Assembly: GCA_037039925.1 (NCBI GenBank)
Contig: JAXRKP010000455.1
Span: forward strand, 2,501 to 66,500
Origin: Doris montereyensis
Lineage: Eukaryota; Mollusca; Gastropoda; Nudibranchia; Dorididae
Reading direction: 5' to 3'
Length of the DNA: 64,000 nt
Part shown: in pieces, positions 1 through 38,037 of the stretch
How positions within the stretch are numbered: position 1 is the stretch's first letter
How the letters are laid out: the number at the start of each line of letters is the position of its first letter
Translations under genes and position numbers: made by a program
Notes under the pieces: generated by a model
Told to the model about the DNA's origin: nothing
Seen by the model: the letters and a program-made list of their open reading frames with translations, nothing else
Database searches by the model: none

Positions 1-2140
1 ACATCCTACAGAAATAAATCGTAATCTCTCCATCCTCCTTGTGTTGAAGTTTTGAGCAAACTTACTACCCTATGTTCCAAATTTTTAATTCCTTTTTAGA
101 TCAGTGTTTTCTATTGTATTTGAAGAACACATTCTTTGACTAGAACGTTTGGATTCCAATGAAATGCATTTGGAGCCGCCAGTAGCTTCATGATACATTA
201 CCCATTCCGTTAAATTGCAATAGGATTGAGCTCTGAGACAAACCATGAAAGGAAAAGACAGGTTCAATTTTGCATAGAAAGCAGTGCTTTCAAGGTCTTC
301 AAGTGGGCAATGTAAAGAGTTTAACATCAGAAAGAGATAAGTAGCAAACCAAATCACATCACATGATATCACTCACCCACTATCAACAGGCCTAAAACAA
401 AATCCCATGACATCAACTTGTGTATAAAAGTAAAGCTAAAGGCATGCCTCCACGCACACACAATGGATACAATATAAAAAGAAAGAAAAGTTGTACAGTG
501 AGAGAAAGTACCCTGTGCCAGGTTACAAAAGGCTTGTAAGGTTAGACATTGAACAGAGAAAACTTTGATGTGAATCTACTTTCGAAATAGTCTTGTGTCA
601 TTTTATGGGTGTGACATATTCATCTACTCATATTTGTATTATTTTTTTTATGTCTTGGCAGCCAATGTCTTGGCAGCAAGATGGAAATTGGAAGCAGAGA
701 AGTTTTTATTAATCAAAAGGAAAAAAATAGACCTGTTATTTTTTTTCTTCTTCAAGATTAGAAGATCATTTCCTCCTCCCTTTTCTGTTGTTTCAACAGA
801 ATTTGCTTCAATTCATCTTCTCAAGTAAGTTAACAATTCAACAAACGTTTTTGCACAGTGAAATTCCTCTTTTTGTAAAATGCTAATGCAAGGATAGATT
901 TTTAAGAGTTTTTTTTATACAATTTGAATTATTGTTTCATAAAGTGTTTGATGAAAAAGAAAAAACTTTCAGACAATGAAAAATTCAGAGTCCAAATTAC
1001 TAGGAAAATCGTGTCAAAGAAAAATACCAACAATGATACAATTTGATTCATTTATAAATATTCACTGTATGCCATTATTGCAAATGCTTAACACTTTTGT
1101 TCATTATATACAAAGTCAGATACATTAGAAAATAGTGTCATATCTAAAGACCAGTGTTACCAATTGGCTACAGAGACATTTTTGACATTCTTCAAAACAG
1201 TGCACTATAATTCATGATACATATATATATAAGAACTGAAGAAGAAAAAAAGACTAAAAAACAAAATGACATGCATTCTCATAGTATAAGAGTTTCAAAA
1301 GGAGTTGACATCTTAGCACCACATTGAAACTCATGTTGTGCTATACAATCCAATCCATTTGATCTCCAAATAAGGGTGGGGTGGAGTGGGGGGATTGGGG
1401 GGGTGAAACTTTAAATTTCATTCAGAGGACACAAGAATGGTTGAAAATGTACCTGTTTGGTATCTGTTTAAAAGTTAAAAATCAATAAATACACATATCT
1501 AACAATATTTTTATTTTATTCTTTTTTATTCTCACAATGACCTATCTAATTTAATGGAAATTCAGCTACTACAATTGTCTCCTTAAAGAATATAACATCA
1601 TATAAACATCATCTTCAAGGTGAGTAAATTAGTCTACATAAATGAAAATACAGACAGCTATAACACAACCATTCATAGAATGCATACTATGCAACTGAAA
1701 AAGAACTTTAAACACCAATTACCCCTAAATGTACAAAACTTTGGCTTGAATTGCCAAAATTCACACTACCTTCATTAAATTATCTTAGATTAGCCACCTT
1801 TTGTGAAAAAAGTACCAAAAAGTACAATAAAAATGAATTTGATACATATATAGTTTATTATGTCTACTCCTTTCAAGAGGGAGAATGTAAAACTTTTTGC
1901 AAATTTTCAACTGTGAGTCATAAGACTAGATTGAGGTGCTACTTGGTAACAGGACATTGATCGTGGGATATTTTCATTGGTAATTTAAGCAATCAAACGT
2001 CACCACCTTAACAGCGAGGTTTAAGTTCATGCAGCGAATTTACTATTCGCCTCTGAAATGAAGTGTAAAAGGATGCTGTCCTTTAAGCTGCTCCACTTCA
2101 CAATATAAACAGTTGCCCACAATCAGTTCTCTTGGGAGTC
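1..2140. other. Non-coding flank, no gene recognised
   Basis: AT-rich sequence with short open frames that have no coding signature. Nothing recognised beyond a G-rich patch near 1375-1405. Confidence 0.6.
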
Positions 2141-2149
2141 ACCTCTCCC

Positions 2150-2290
2150 TCACCTTTCTCAGTGATAGGCTCTTTGAAGACCACATGTTCATGGCTTTCT
2201 GAAGAGGCACCACACCATTGACAGGTAGGATCGAGACTCTGGTCGATACTGTTGTGGTGTGCGTTGAGCAGGGCGTGTCCGCGTTCTCAG
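2150..2290 (-). pseudogene. Non-LTR retrotransposon C-terminal remnant
   Basis: A minus-strand frame reads RERGHALLNAHHNSIDQSLD then PTCQWCGASSESHEHVVFKE P. The pattern G-H-x-L-N, D-P-x-C-x-x-C-G, E-x-x-E-H is the typical end of Jockey/I-like LINE polyproteins, downstream of the RNase H region. Only this fragment is recognisable and no reverse transcriptase is nearby. Confidence 0.6.
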
Positions 2291-3435
2291 ACCAAACACA
2301 TCGAATGATCCCTCTGTGATCATATGTCCATGTTATTTACTTTATGTGACTCAAATCTATGTCTAGTCAACATCCTCTACGTCAATGACAAAATGTTCAA
2401 TCATTATCAATTTATTTTTAATACTTTACATTTGACGGTTAGCAACCTTACAACAAGGCCTCCTTCCCACACTTATAGAGAAGGGAGAATACATGTTTAC
2501 CATGTAAATGTATTGTCTCCCAATCAATTTACATGTTAATGAACTAAAATGTGTCAAGCAATGGGAGACCACTCACCTAGAGGCATGTAACTAGTACTAA
2601 ACAGTTTTACTTTGTAACAATAGAAGTGGCCTATTTTCTTGTTATTCATGGTTTTGAAAACTAAATTGCAGTTTATAATCTCATCCTACAACATAATATC
2701 ACGCTTAAGAATCCTCAAGCACTAACAAAATCATCCAGCAAAACGACTTGTAATAACCACTATTTATGTATATAGCAAAAGCATGTTGGTGTACATTGTA
2801 CACTGTATAGCCAATAGTGTAACAATGTAACAGAACTGTGGGCTCAAATCATAAAACGAGAAAAATTTCAACGAACGCAATCTCACAACTATCAGATCTT
2901 TGTTGAAAGGATGATAAGCCCTTAGCCTGGCATTCATACATCAAATGAATTGATGAAAACATCAATACGTCCATAATCAAGTTGGCAAATACGGCAGACC
3001 ATAATATGTACATATAAAATGCTCCTTTGTCCTAATAATCCAGAGTTTGGAACAGAAGTGAAAATTCGAGTAAAGGGAAAAAGGAAAATGTAGGGCTATA
3101 CTAAAATAACAGCATGAAAAAGGCAATAGAATAAAATTTGAAAAATACAATGAGAAATAACGAGTGACGGAAAAGTTAAGAAACGTCAAACTACTAAATC
3201 GAGAGAAGAGATACTAAAGAAGAGGGTAAAACGCATGATTTATTTTTTAAAACAAAGAACCCATCCAGCTGATGTTTTTCTTTTTAATTTACCAAAGTTA
3301 TACATAGGATATCAAATAGTCAAAGCGAAATCTTGAGAAAATCCCAATAGAACAAATTTTTTTTTTTATCGATTTCAAAACATTAATTGGGTATAAAGTC
3401 TCTCACATGCTTTTAAGAATTCATCTAACAAATTC

Positions 3436-3660
<225 letters not shown>

Positions 3661-4174
3661 ACAGAAAATGACACACACAAAGGGACAAAGAGAAAGTGAT
3701 AGAGAGAAAGAGAAGAGAGGAAAAAGATCCAAACAGGAAATTGAGACAGAAAGAAAGAGACAAACGGGAGACAGAGAGAGAGAAACAGGGAGAGAGAAAC
3801 AAAGACAGAGAGAGACGAATATCAGATTTGATAATGTCTTCTAGAGAACATCAATGCAAGGGCACTGGATAAGCAGATCTATTTTTGAGAAAGGGCTGAG
3901 ATTCGTGCAGGTTGGACGATAGAATAAAGATAACATGCAACAATGATTTATCTTGAAATATCATTACATACTAAAAGGAATATAAGACTCAAAATCATCC
4001 TGGGTGTATGCTCTGTGTAAACATATTCCAAAGTAGAGGGAGCAAGAAGACATTTGATGATTTCAAACAGTCACAAAAATCACTTGCTTAAACCTTAAAT
4101 GGCAAAATAAATTAGTGGGAATAAGAAGCGGAAGAGTGACAAAGAGAGAGAGAGAAGGATAGGGAGAGACAGAG

Positions 4175-4177
<3 letters not shown>

Positions 4178-4251
<74 letters not shown>

Positions 4252-4256
4252 TATAT
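4178..4256. repeat. (AT)n microsatellite
   Basis: About 75 bp of alternating AT, ending in GATATATA units. Confidence 0.98.
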
Positions 4257-4316
4257 ATAGATAGAGACAAAGAGAGAAAAATAGACGATAAAGATACAAA
4301 GAGGATAAAGAAAGAG

Positions 4317-4325
<9 letters not shown>

Positions 4326-4399
<74 letters not shown>

Positions 4400-4414
4400 G
4401 GGGAGAGGGAGAGA

Positions 4415-4487
<73 letters not shown>

Positions 4488-4545
4488 AGAGAGAGAGAGA
4501 GAGAGAAGAGAAGAGGGAAGGGAGAGAGAGAAAAGAGATAGAGAG
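4326..4545. repeat. (GA)n microsatellite
   Basis: About 200 bp of GA with scattered GG and AAGA interruptions, in the same orientation as the array at 3436. Confidence 0.97.
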
Positions 4546-4800
4546 GTGCAGACAGACAGGCAGAGGTAAACCGAGATAAAGACAGATATAATGGTATCTT
4601 TTTTTCAAAAGGGTACATATATCATTACATGGTTAAAATTGCCAGCAAAATAACTGACAATTCTGTGAAGGGCAAAGTTAAAATTTGAATAATTTGCGTC
4701 CCAGAGTATTGGCTGTATAATGATATTGGCAAATGAAGGGGCAGGGTGGTCTTTCATGAGAAGGTGACATAATACTGGCTCAGTTTTGCTGTAGTTGTTG

Positions 4801-29627
<24,827 letters not shown>

Positions 29628-30229
29628 CTGGAAAGCAAAAAAAAAAACAAAATGAAAAGTATCATTCTTATATCTATAGTACCAATGTAAGCAAGCAAAG
29701 GCTAAACTTTCTAACATCTGCATGACATTCATCTTGATCTCTTTGATGTTACTAGACCTAGAAATTAAAAGTAATGTATTAGGCATCAAATAGTCAACAA
29801 TCAAGTCATTTCATCACCAGTGTTTCAACAGAATTTTTAAATTTAATTTGTTATTATGTAAATATTGTATATTATAACACAATAGATGTCTTTCATATAC
29901 ACACAAAAATTAGCTCATCCTGCGTAAGTGGTGACTGCTATAATTGTACTGAGGGAGGGTTTTGGGAATGCCTCTATTTTTTACCTAGCTTAAACTAAAG
30001 TATTCTGTTTTGAAAGCATAAGTTCCATTTTATACAATGACTGACTAATGAAATTAAGAACCATTTTACATCATATTACGAGGTAAATGATGAAACAGAT
30101 AAAAAATAATGAGCATGATTACAACTAGATTCATATAACAAAATAAAGAAAGAATAATATTAATATGAAATTTATTCCTTTTGGGAGATGAAGAGTTGTA
30201 CTGGTAGGCAAACCATGTTAGTAAACATA

Positions 30230-30395
30230 CTGAGTTTAATATTAACAATGTAATTTTAAGCCCATTTTTCCCCTTCGTTTTCCGTGTGGTTGTGTAAGTA
30301 ATGTTGTTTTTTTCTTCTTTTTGTAATGTACCCAGAGCTCTATGTATGAGATATTGGCGCAATATAAACGTGCATTATTATTATTATTATTAATG
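30230..30395 (+). repeat. Retroposon 3' end with ATT tail
   Basis: Contains ATTGGCGCAATATAAACGTG directly followed by (CATT)ATT units, resembling SINE/LINE 3' ends of invertebrates. Confidence 0.45.
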
Positions 30396-30804
30396 GCCAC
30401 CTATTTCTACCTGACAAGCACACAACAAATCAACAACAATTTGATCATTCACCAACACCACATTGGTTGTGGTTGGACATGCATTTTTTATTTAAGTAAC
30501 TCAATTTTTTTCATAACGCACGTCAAGCCATGATGAATTTAGACCATTGTTTGGTTTGCCTACACAAAACATTGCGCAACAAGATACAGCGCTGTCTGGC
30601 AAGTAGAGTAAGATTAACTGTTAATGGCCTATAGTTTCTCATGCGTGCTTTGTTGGCCCATGATACTAAACAACATACATTTGCCGCCATCATTATCATT
30701 GACATTACCTTTTAGATAGGATGAAAAAACTTTTAGTCTTAATTCGACAAGAAATCTCTAGTCCAATGAATTTCAGATAAAGCATTTCCAAGTGTAATTA
30801 TAAT

Positions 30805-30807
<3 letters not shown>

Positions 30808-30838
<31 letters not shown>

Positions 30839-30892
30839 ATATATATAATATTTTTAAATAAAGATATATATATATATATATATATATAATAT
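30808..30892. repeat. Duplicated (AT)n microsatellite
   Basis: Two AT arrays joined by repeated copies of AATATTTTTAAATAAAGA. Confidence 0.95.
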
Positions 30893-31620
30893 TTTTATAT
30901 TTTTAAATAAAGAAAAAGAAACAGGATTGGTGGGGGTCTTATAAATTTATTATTTACATTCATTACACCTCAAGAAAAGTTTCTACAGCTTAACTTTAAA
31001 GAATATACTTTCTAAATGAACATAGTATAGTACTAATAGTAGATACGATGAAATGAAAGGACAATTGTCCCAATAATATCAATGACATCCGGACAATGCT
31101 TCTTTTCTTCATAATAGCCGACCAAGTCAATTCTTGGGTATGACTATCAGTGCTCATTTCTTAATTCAACCCAAAACTGTTTAATTTAATCTAATTTTGT
31201 TTAAAGTGATGTGTTTAATTTTGTTTTTTCTTCTTCATAATAGCTAACCTACTCAATTCCTGAGTGTTATTGTCCTTACATATTTTAATTTAACCCAAAA
31301 CTGTTGTTAATCCAATTTTGATTTTTAAGGTTTGATTTTGGTTTTTTCTTTCCCAATAGTAGCAATCATATCCGAACAATTGTCCTGATAGTCACAGCTT
31401 TCTTTTAAGACTATATGGCTCGATTCAATGGATAAATTGATAGTCAAATGGAATAATTGCACTTTAGCACCGCCAAAATTTCACCTCAAATACGATTACA
31501 AATCCAGTTTATGCTTGATACTGGGCATGGTCCCGATATCCCTCTCTCATGCTCCTCGATCGACAGAGCGTTGCGTGACGTACTATGAAGGGCCTGTCAC
31601 TTTTACGTGTGTTGTTCTCC

Positions 31621-31706
31621 AGTCGTCGCCCTATTATTAGCACCGCTGACCATAGTAAATGAAGCGAAATATACACTGCAGTGGGAGTAATAATAGGGGA
31701 CGACTT
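31621..31706. repeat. Short inverted-repeat (hairpin) element, unit 1
   Basis: Left arm GTCGTCGCCCTATTATTA and right arm TAATAATAGGGGACGAC are near-perfect reverse complements about 50 nt apart. The loop begins with GCACCGCTGACCATAG. Confidence 0.75.
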
Positions 31707-31726
31707 GGGCCAGGCAAGGCTTCTTA

Positions 31727-31833
31727 AGTCGTCTTCCTATTAGTATTACTCCCACTTAAGCACCGCTGACCATAGGCGCAATGGTAGAAAATACGGCGGC
31801 TGTGTTAAGCGGGAGTAACAATAGGGCAACGCT
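31727..31833. repeat. Short inverted-repeat (hairpin) element, unit 2
   Basis: Left arm GTCGTCTTCCTATTAGTATT ACTCCCACTTAA, right arm TTAAGCGGGAGTAACAATAG GGCAACG. The same GCACCGCTGACCATAG loop motif follows the left arm. Tandem relative of unit 1. Confidence 0.75.
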
Positions 31834-32160
31834 TTTGACTTGGAAACACAAGAGTGGGGCCTTTTGTTGTTTGTTTTCATGCAGGGGGGCAAGCCCCTCT
31901 AATCCCCCCCTTAACTTTTCTCAGAACAAGAGGATAAAATTGAAACAGAACCAGTAAGGAGGTAAAATAATAACATTATTTATTATCCCCGCCATCAGGA
32001 AACAAGAATTGTGTTGATCAGCTATTTTGAAGAAGGCAGACACAATGAATATAAATATATTCAAATATCGACATAGGAACACTGGTTCTTTTAATGCAGA
32101 ACACCCTCCCCCACTCCCTTTTCAGGATAAGCTATGGAAATCTAATAAGAAAATGTATCT

Positions 32161-32372
32161 GGCAGATTTCACAAAATGGTCCATCCCCATTTCGCTCTTT
32201 TGTCAAAATGTGCTTGTTATATTTCTTACAAGTGTTATATACCATGTTAAAGCTTAGAACCTGAGGATTCCAGATATATGACTTTAAGAGATAGCAAAGG
32301 ACTGTGAGGCAAGTAAATTAGCTTTTAAAAGTCATGTTTTACAGTCAAGGGGCATAACTGAAAATTCTAGAT
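32161..32372 (+). repeat. Inverted-repeat end A (left)
   Basis: Starts GGCAGATTTCACAAAATGGT and ends near AAGGGGCATAACTGAAAA. Its reverse complement is at 34068-34202. Confidence 0.8.
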
Positions 32373-32621
32373 CCAATGCCAGTGACGTAATGTTACGTGA
32401 ACTGCACAGGTCCGTCGACCAGAGTTTCCCTGGCGTTTATTTAGTGCCGTAACGCTTGGGCATCTGGTTTGGAGAGTTCCCTGACTTTTCCCTTGTTCTC
32501 AATAAGATGTGAAGTCTGTGTTTGATGTTTCTTTTTGTCCGTTTTGTAAAATTATGTGATTGTATGCCTTTATACACCGTGTTGGGTACCATTCTGCTGG
32601 AGTAAACTTCGACTTATATTT

Positions 32622-33753
32622 GGCAGGTTTCACAATGGGACCCAATGATAACTTGAACTCCAATTAATGTTCCTCAAAGTCTAATTGATGAATCTTCTTA
32701 ACATTTGGTCCATGTATGGCTTTGACATCGCAGATACCAAAAACATAATATTGTGAAATTTGCTTTCAATTTGTGTGTTTGTGAATATTTTTGGGTGTCG
32801 TCAGCAATCCAGACAGACCACATTTCCCTCTTTTTAATAAGTCCCTTTTCACCTTAATGTGATCAACGAAATTCCATGTGGAAGAGAGAATTGTTCAAAG
32901 AAAATTTGGCGAGTCTAAATATTTTTTATCTTTTGCAGTGATCATTGAGGAGGTTTCAGATTTTCGTTATTATGTAACAACTGATGTCTACAAATGAAAA
33001 TTAAGAGCTGAAAAAAACAGTTGAAAATACGTGTTTTTATCTTAAGTGTATTCCTACCATATATTCTGTAAAAGACACGAAAAAATCATAGGTAACTCCT
33101 AAATGAGTGAGAATCCTTACTGGCTGTTACGAGACCTCGTCGGACAAAAAATATTTTTTTCGATCTGAGATCTAATACTTCAGTTGCGTCGAGCTGTTGT
33201 CTCGTAGTTCATGTGTAAGCCTATTGGGAAATCATGAAATTTTTGTTTTTTTAAATTGTCTGGTTCTGCGGAATATTTTGTTTTTGGATTCTCTTACGGC
33301 CACCGGCACGGCCATGCAAAAAAACGATGATCGGACATCAGAAAGGAGACTGTGATCAGGTTAGATTCTGAGACCGTTCAGGTTAGATTCGGTTGCATTA
33401 GCAAAACCTGCTTTGGCCATGTAGTCCGGCAATCAATAGGCTTTCATGATTTATTATGTTCTAATAAATAAAGACAAGATAATTGGCAATAAGGTTTAGG
33501 GATGATAGTGGTCTCCACTATGCACAGAGCATTTCAACGAGAGAAAAAGAGAGGAAAATAATACTAATAGCACAGGTTCAAGTAGAGGGGTGGTCCCGTA
33601 TTCTGCGAAGGTCGATAAAGACAAGGCTAGAGTGGGCGCTCTATGTGACTGTAGATAGTTAGAAAGAAGGCGGAGAAGTGATGATGGGACGTACGGGGAG
33701 AAAGGAACAATTGTCAAACGCTTTCTTTCGGCGAGGGTTTTGTTGCTGGTGCA

Positions 33754-33833
<80 letters not shown>

Positions 33834-33835
33834 GG
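32622..33835 (+). repeat. Long inverted-repeat arm B (left, about 1.2 kb)
   Basis: Starts GGCAGGTTTCACAATGGGAC and ends in a CT microsatellite (33752-33830). Collinear blocks recur in reverse complement at 34225-35420, for example ATCAGAAAGGAGACTGTGAT, TCTAATTGATGAATCTTCTT and GCTTTCTTTCGGCGAGGGTT. No protein-coding remnant seen. Confidence 0.85.
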
Positions 33836-34067
33836 CCGGTCTTTAAAAGTTAAAATTATAAGTTTACCGTACCTGGCAGAATTGATAAACCCGACAATGG
33901 TATTCTCTTACAAAAACGGGACAAAAGGCTCCATGATCCGGATCGTGTGAGTCATCTGATCAACGGTAAGGCACCCCCCGACTCCACGCCAGTGTCGGGA
34001 AACACAAACACAGACTTCCATCTTATTCATCAGGAAACCCCCCTCTCCGACAGTTATCTAGTCACAT

Positions 34068-34202
34068 TTTCACAGTTATGCCCCTTGCATGACTTTTTTA
34101 AAGCTAATTTACAAGTCCTTTGCTATCTCTTGTGTCTTTATAACATGGTATATAACATTGATAATTTTGACTGGGGATGGACCATTTTGTAAAAACCTGC
34201 CA
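34068..34202 (-). repeat. Inverted-repeat end A' (right)
   Basis: Reverse complement begins GGCAGGTTTTTACAAAATGG, includes TATATACCATGTTA and AGAGATAGCAAAGGACT and ends at AAGGGGCATAACTGTG, matching end A in order. Confidence 0.8.
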
Positions 34203-34224
34203 TTCACAGTGAGGATGCCATGCG

Positions 34225-35420
34225 CCGATATTTGCCAATAGGGAGAGAGGAGAGAGAGAGAGAAAAAGAGAGGTGGAGGGATGGGAAAGGCACCAACAAC
34301 CAAAACCCTCACCGAAAGAAAGCGCTTTTGCTGACAAATCTTGAACTCTATCCCTTGAACCTGTGTCTTTATCTATTAGACAAATCTTGAACTCTATTTC
34401 TCTCTCGTTTAAAAACGTTTTTAAGTAATATTGTATTGTTATGCAAAAGAAGACTGTGCATAGTGGAGACATAGTCACTATCGTTGTAATGGACTTCTAA
34501 ACCTCCATATTGCCAATTATTTTGTCTTTATTTATTAGAAAATAATAAATCAGGAAAGCCTATTGATTGCCGGACTTCTTTACATAAGTTTCACTCATGA
34601 TAAGCCAAAGCAGGTTTTTGCTAATGCAACAGAATCTAACCTGAGCGGTCTCGAATCTAACCTGATCACAGTCTCCTTTCTGATGGCCGGTCATCATCTA
34701 CATTTTTGTGCAGACGCCAGCAGGTGGCTGTAGGGGACATTCAAAGACAAAATATTCTTAAAGCCGACCGGACAATTTAAAAATAAAAATTTCATGATTT
34801 CTCAATAGTCTTACAAGATGAACTATGAAAAAATAGCTTGATGCGATTACCATTATTAGATCCCAGATCGGAAATTTTTTGTTGTCCAACCGTAAGGTTA
34901 GGCAGACTAGTAGTCTCATGATATTCTCACTCTCATTTAGAGTTACCTATGATTTTTTGTGTGTCTTTTACGTATTTTTCAACTGTTTTTTTTTTTCACT
35001 CTTACTGTGTGTTCATTTGTAGACCACAATTGTTACATAATAACGAAAATCCAGAAACCTGCCTCATGTGATCATCGCAAAAGATTTTAAAAATTTAAAC
35101 CCCGCCAAATTTTCTTTGAACAATTCTCTTTCACATGGAATTAAAGAAAACAGAATAAAAAGTTGTTGACCTCACCTACCTTAAGATGAAAAAGGACTTA
35201 TTAAAAAAGAGGGAAATGACAGCAGTCTCAATTGCTGACGTTCGCACCCAAAAAGTATTAAAAAAACACTCAAATTGAAAGCAAATTCACAACATTAAGT
35301 TTTTTATATCTGCGATGTCAAAGCTATACATGGACCAAATGTTAAGAAGATTCATCAATTAGACTTTGAGAAAAATTAATTGAAGAGTTATCATTGGGTC
35401 CCATTTTTGTGAAACCTGCC
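34225..35420 (-). repeat. Long inverted-repeat arm B' (right, about 1.2 kb)
   Basis: Reverse complement begins GGCAGGTTTCACAAAAATGG GACCCAATGATAACT and runs collinear with arm B to a GA microsatellite at 34237-34273. Small indels and substitutions separate the arms. Confidence 0.85.
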
Positions 35421-35802
35421 ATCTCTCAAGTCTCATTCCCCGGAGTTAGGCAGAGAGGAGATGGGACCACAGAACAGAGATGGATGTAGAGTAGTACCTC
35501 GCGGAATGGCGAGATTGAGGAGAGAGCACCGCCAAGTGTCCAACGGTCATATCAATATTTTATTTTTCAGACTCGAAGCCCACGGAGACTTGGGATCAGT
35601 GAGAAGTGAGAGGAGAAGGAATCAGTATCACAGTAGGCTAGCCTACATCGTGGTCAGTTACTGCATGGTGGTGCTAAGAATGCGATTATGTCAAATGATA
35701 TTACTGGAGACAGATCTAATCGTTTATTGAGTAGCAAATTCCTTCAAAATTTCCAAGCCTACGGCTACATGATCATCATTATTATCATTGGGACATTGCT
35801 CA

Positions 35803-36135
35803 ATCATTAGTGGTATTGATTTTGTGCATTCTGAGAAGGCTTTGATATTATCTAGATCTAAATTCTCGAGATCTAGAATATACTTACTAGATGTAGAATC
35901 TATATTCTTAATCTAGTGGTCTTAGAATTTAGAGCTAGATTCTAGAAAGTAAGTCTAGATAGATCTAGATTAATTTAGATCATTGGTGGTGTTGATCTCA
36001 TGCATTCTGACAAGGCTTTGATAGAATCTAGAGATCTAGATTCTCGAGATCTAGAATAGAGTCTATACTATCTAAATCTAGTTGTAGAATCTATATTCTT
36101 AATCTAGAGATCTTAGAATCTTGAGCTAGATATGT
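35803..36135 (+). repeat. Tandem duplicate of a TCTAGA/AGATCT-rich unit
   Basis: Two units with a period of about 176 bp. Each starts ATCATTxGTGGTxTTGAT, continues GCATTCTGAxAAGGCTTTGA and then holds many overlapping AGATCT, TCTAGA and CTCGAG palindromes. Confidence 0.8.
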
Positions 36136-36179
36136 ATCAGCTCTAGATCTAGATCGAGATCTGGACATTCTGAGAGTTA

Positions 36180-37970
36180 CGCTTAACCGTTAGCCACTTT
36201 ATTTTGAATCATCATCATGATGAACTTATTTATTGAATGGGACAACTGATTTTTTGCTTTTCTATTCTTTGGATTAAAGGACATAACGAATACGTACGAG
36301 TCAGATACAAGGAAATGTCGACTCAAACGCCCATGAAATATGCATTTGTTTGCTACCCTGCTGTAGTTTTCTTAGCTCATTGCAACAATAATCCGTTTGG
36401 CAAGATGAACGAGAACCTGCTTCCGGGATAGTATTGTCACCGAACAAAACAATGCCTTCCGTGTGTGAAGTGTGGTCGTACATAATTTTTAGGTATTAAT
36501 TAAATTTTGTTCAAGAGCCGAATTCCTTCGTCATCGGTCATCAGACCTAAATTACCTTAATGCTTGAAGGTTTTCTGCTGATATATAAGCTTTTATATGC
36601 TTTCAAAGTCACATGTATTTAGATACATTTATTTTAGAAGAAACGGTACAGCCAAGCAACTGAATAGTTGGATAGAAGGTGGGCACGATGTAAAGTGAAA
36701 GTAGGAGTGGTTTTCTCGTTCTGCAGTAATAACAGTGTCTTGCGACAAGGGCATAGTCTATGATGTGAGATGGGGACTTTCTGTATCCCATAAATTATCA
36801 GGATTTGGTTCTCCAAGTTTTGAGTTGCTAATGATATTTTTTTGTTATTTGTTTATTGTTTTATTTTCATGGTTACAGTTGTTGGGGTTTTTGAGACGGG
36901 GTGGGGAGGGTTCATGGGGTATTATTTGGTTTGTTTGGGTGGATCTTTGAAAAAAAGAAAAGATCTCTCTGTCTTGACATTTTCTTCAATGTTGAATAAA
37001 ACCTTGAATATAATAAAGTTGATGGTTGGGGCTGGAGGATAATTGACAATCTAGGCATAAAGCTTTTGTCCCACACAGTGGTTAACTGATGTCATTTCCC
37101 CACACACATCAACACTAATGCCAGTGTTTAAGATCAGGTTTGAGGATGCTCCTCTACTTTTGGAGCCAAGAACCAAGTGCAGAGCACAGAGATAGCTGGA
37201 ACCTTTTCTTGAGACTGAGTTTTAACATTATGTGTATTGCTTATTTTTTCAAAATAAATCTGTCATGTAATACTAAACTTCCTGTCCTTTCTTAGGAAAA
37301 TGTGTATTTTAACCAGGACAAATTGTTATTCAAAATTGTGAGACTTAATTTATGTCTTACTTTAATGTGCCATTAGAACTGATAATAGAAAACAGAATGA
37401 AAACATTTTTGACAACCAAAACAAATTACTCAAAGCAGTCAAAATGAAATACATACTTTTTATTTGGATATACATTAAATGAACAAATGTAATTTACATG
37501 GGAAATATAATAAAAGAAACACATTTTCAGGTCTCAGACCTTCCCTTCGAGTTAAAATATTGCATAATTCCTATTGTATTATATATTCATGGTATTGCAT
37601 TCTCATATAAAATGTGATTGGGCCGACATGGTAAATTTGCAGATGACAAACAATAATCTTTTAAAATGATTCATGTAGGTGCTTTCTTTCCTTGGCGAAG
37701 GTAATATAGATGCATGCAGGATGTGTGAATTTAAATTTGATGAAAATAATGCAGGTAATAATTTCAAACTTTGTGATTTTTATAGTTGCGAAAATTATCA
37801 AGTACATGGACAATAATCAAGATCATAAAGGCCAGTAAGTAGGCTATGCTTACACACTATGTTTAATAGAGGTTTACAATAATTGTTTAAAATGTATAGT
37901 CAATCAGCACCATAATTGTCTATGGCTCTCTTTTTGGATGTATAGTTGTATAATATACTTGCAATAAAAA

Positions 37971-38037
<67 letters not shown>

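Larger units (their letters stand above)
29630..31600. other. 5' flank of CYFIP copy 1
   Basis: Should contain the non-coding first exon and promoter, but I could not place either. It holds a retroposon tail at 30230-30395 and AT microsatellites at 30808-30895. Confidence 0.5.

Noticed and set aside
595..828. 77-codon frame with hydrophobic residues
   Set aside because: Poly-T driven composition, no family resemblance, no splice or start context.
32386..32410. CRE-like TGACGTAATGTTACGT palindrome as a promoter element
   Set aside because: It lies nearly 3 kb from the copy-1 start within repeat-rich sequence; there is no other promoter evidence.
35461..35730. 89-codon frame beside the inverted repeat
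   Set aside because: No recognisable motif and no codon signal; expected by chance in non-coding sequence with lower AT content.
36735..37042. Overlapping frames rich in Phe/Gly/Trp
   Set aside because: Derived from T- and GGGG-rich sequence; nothing to support a gene.
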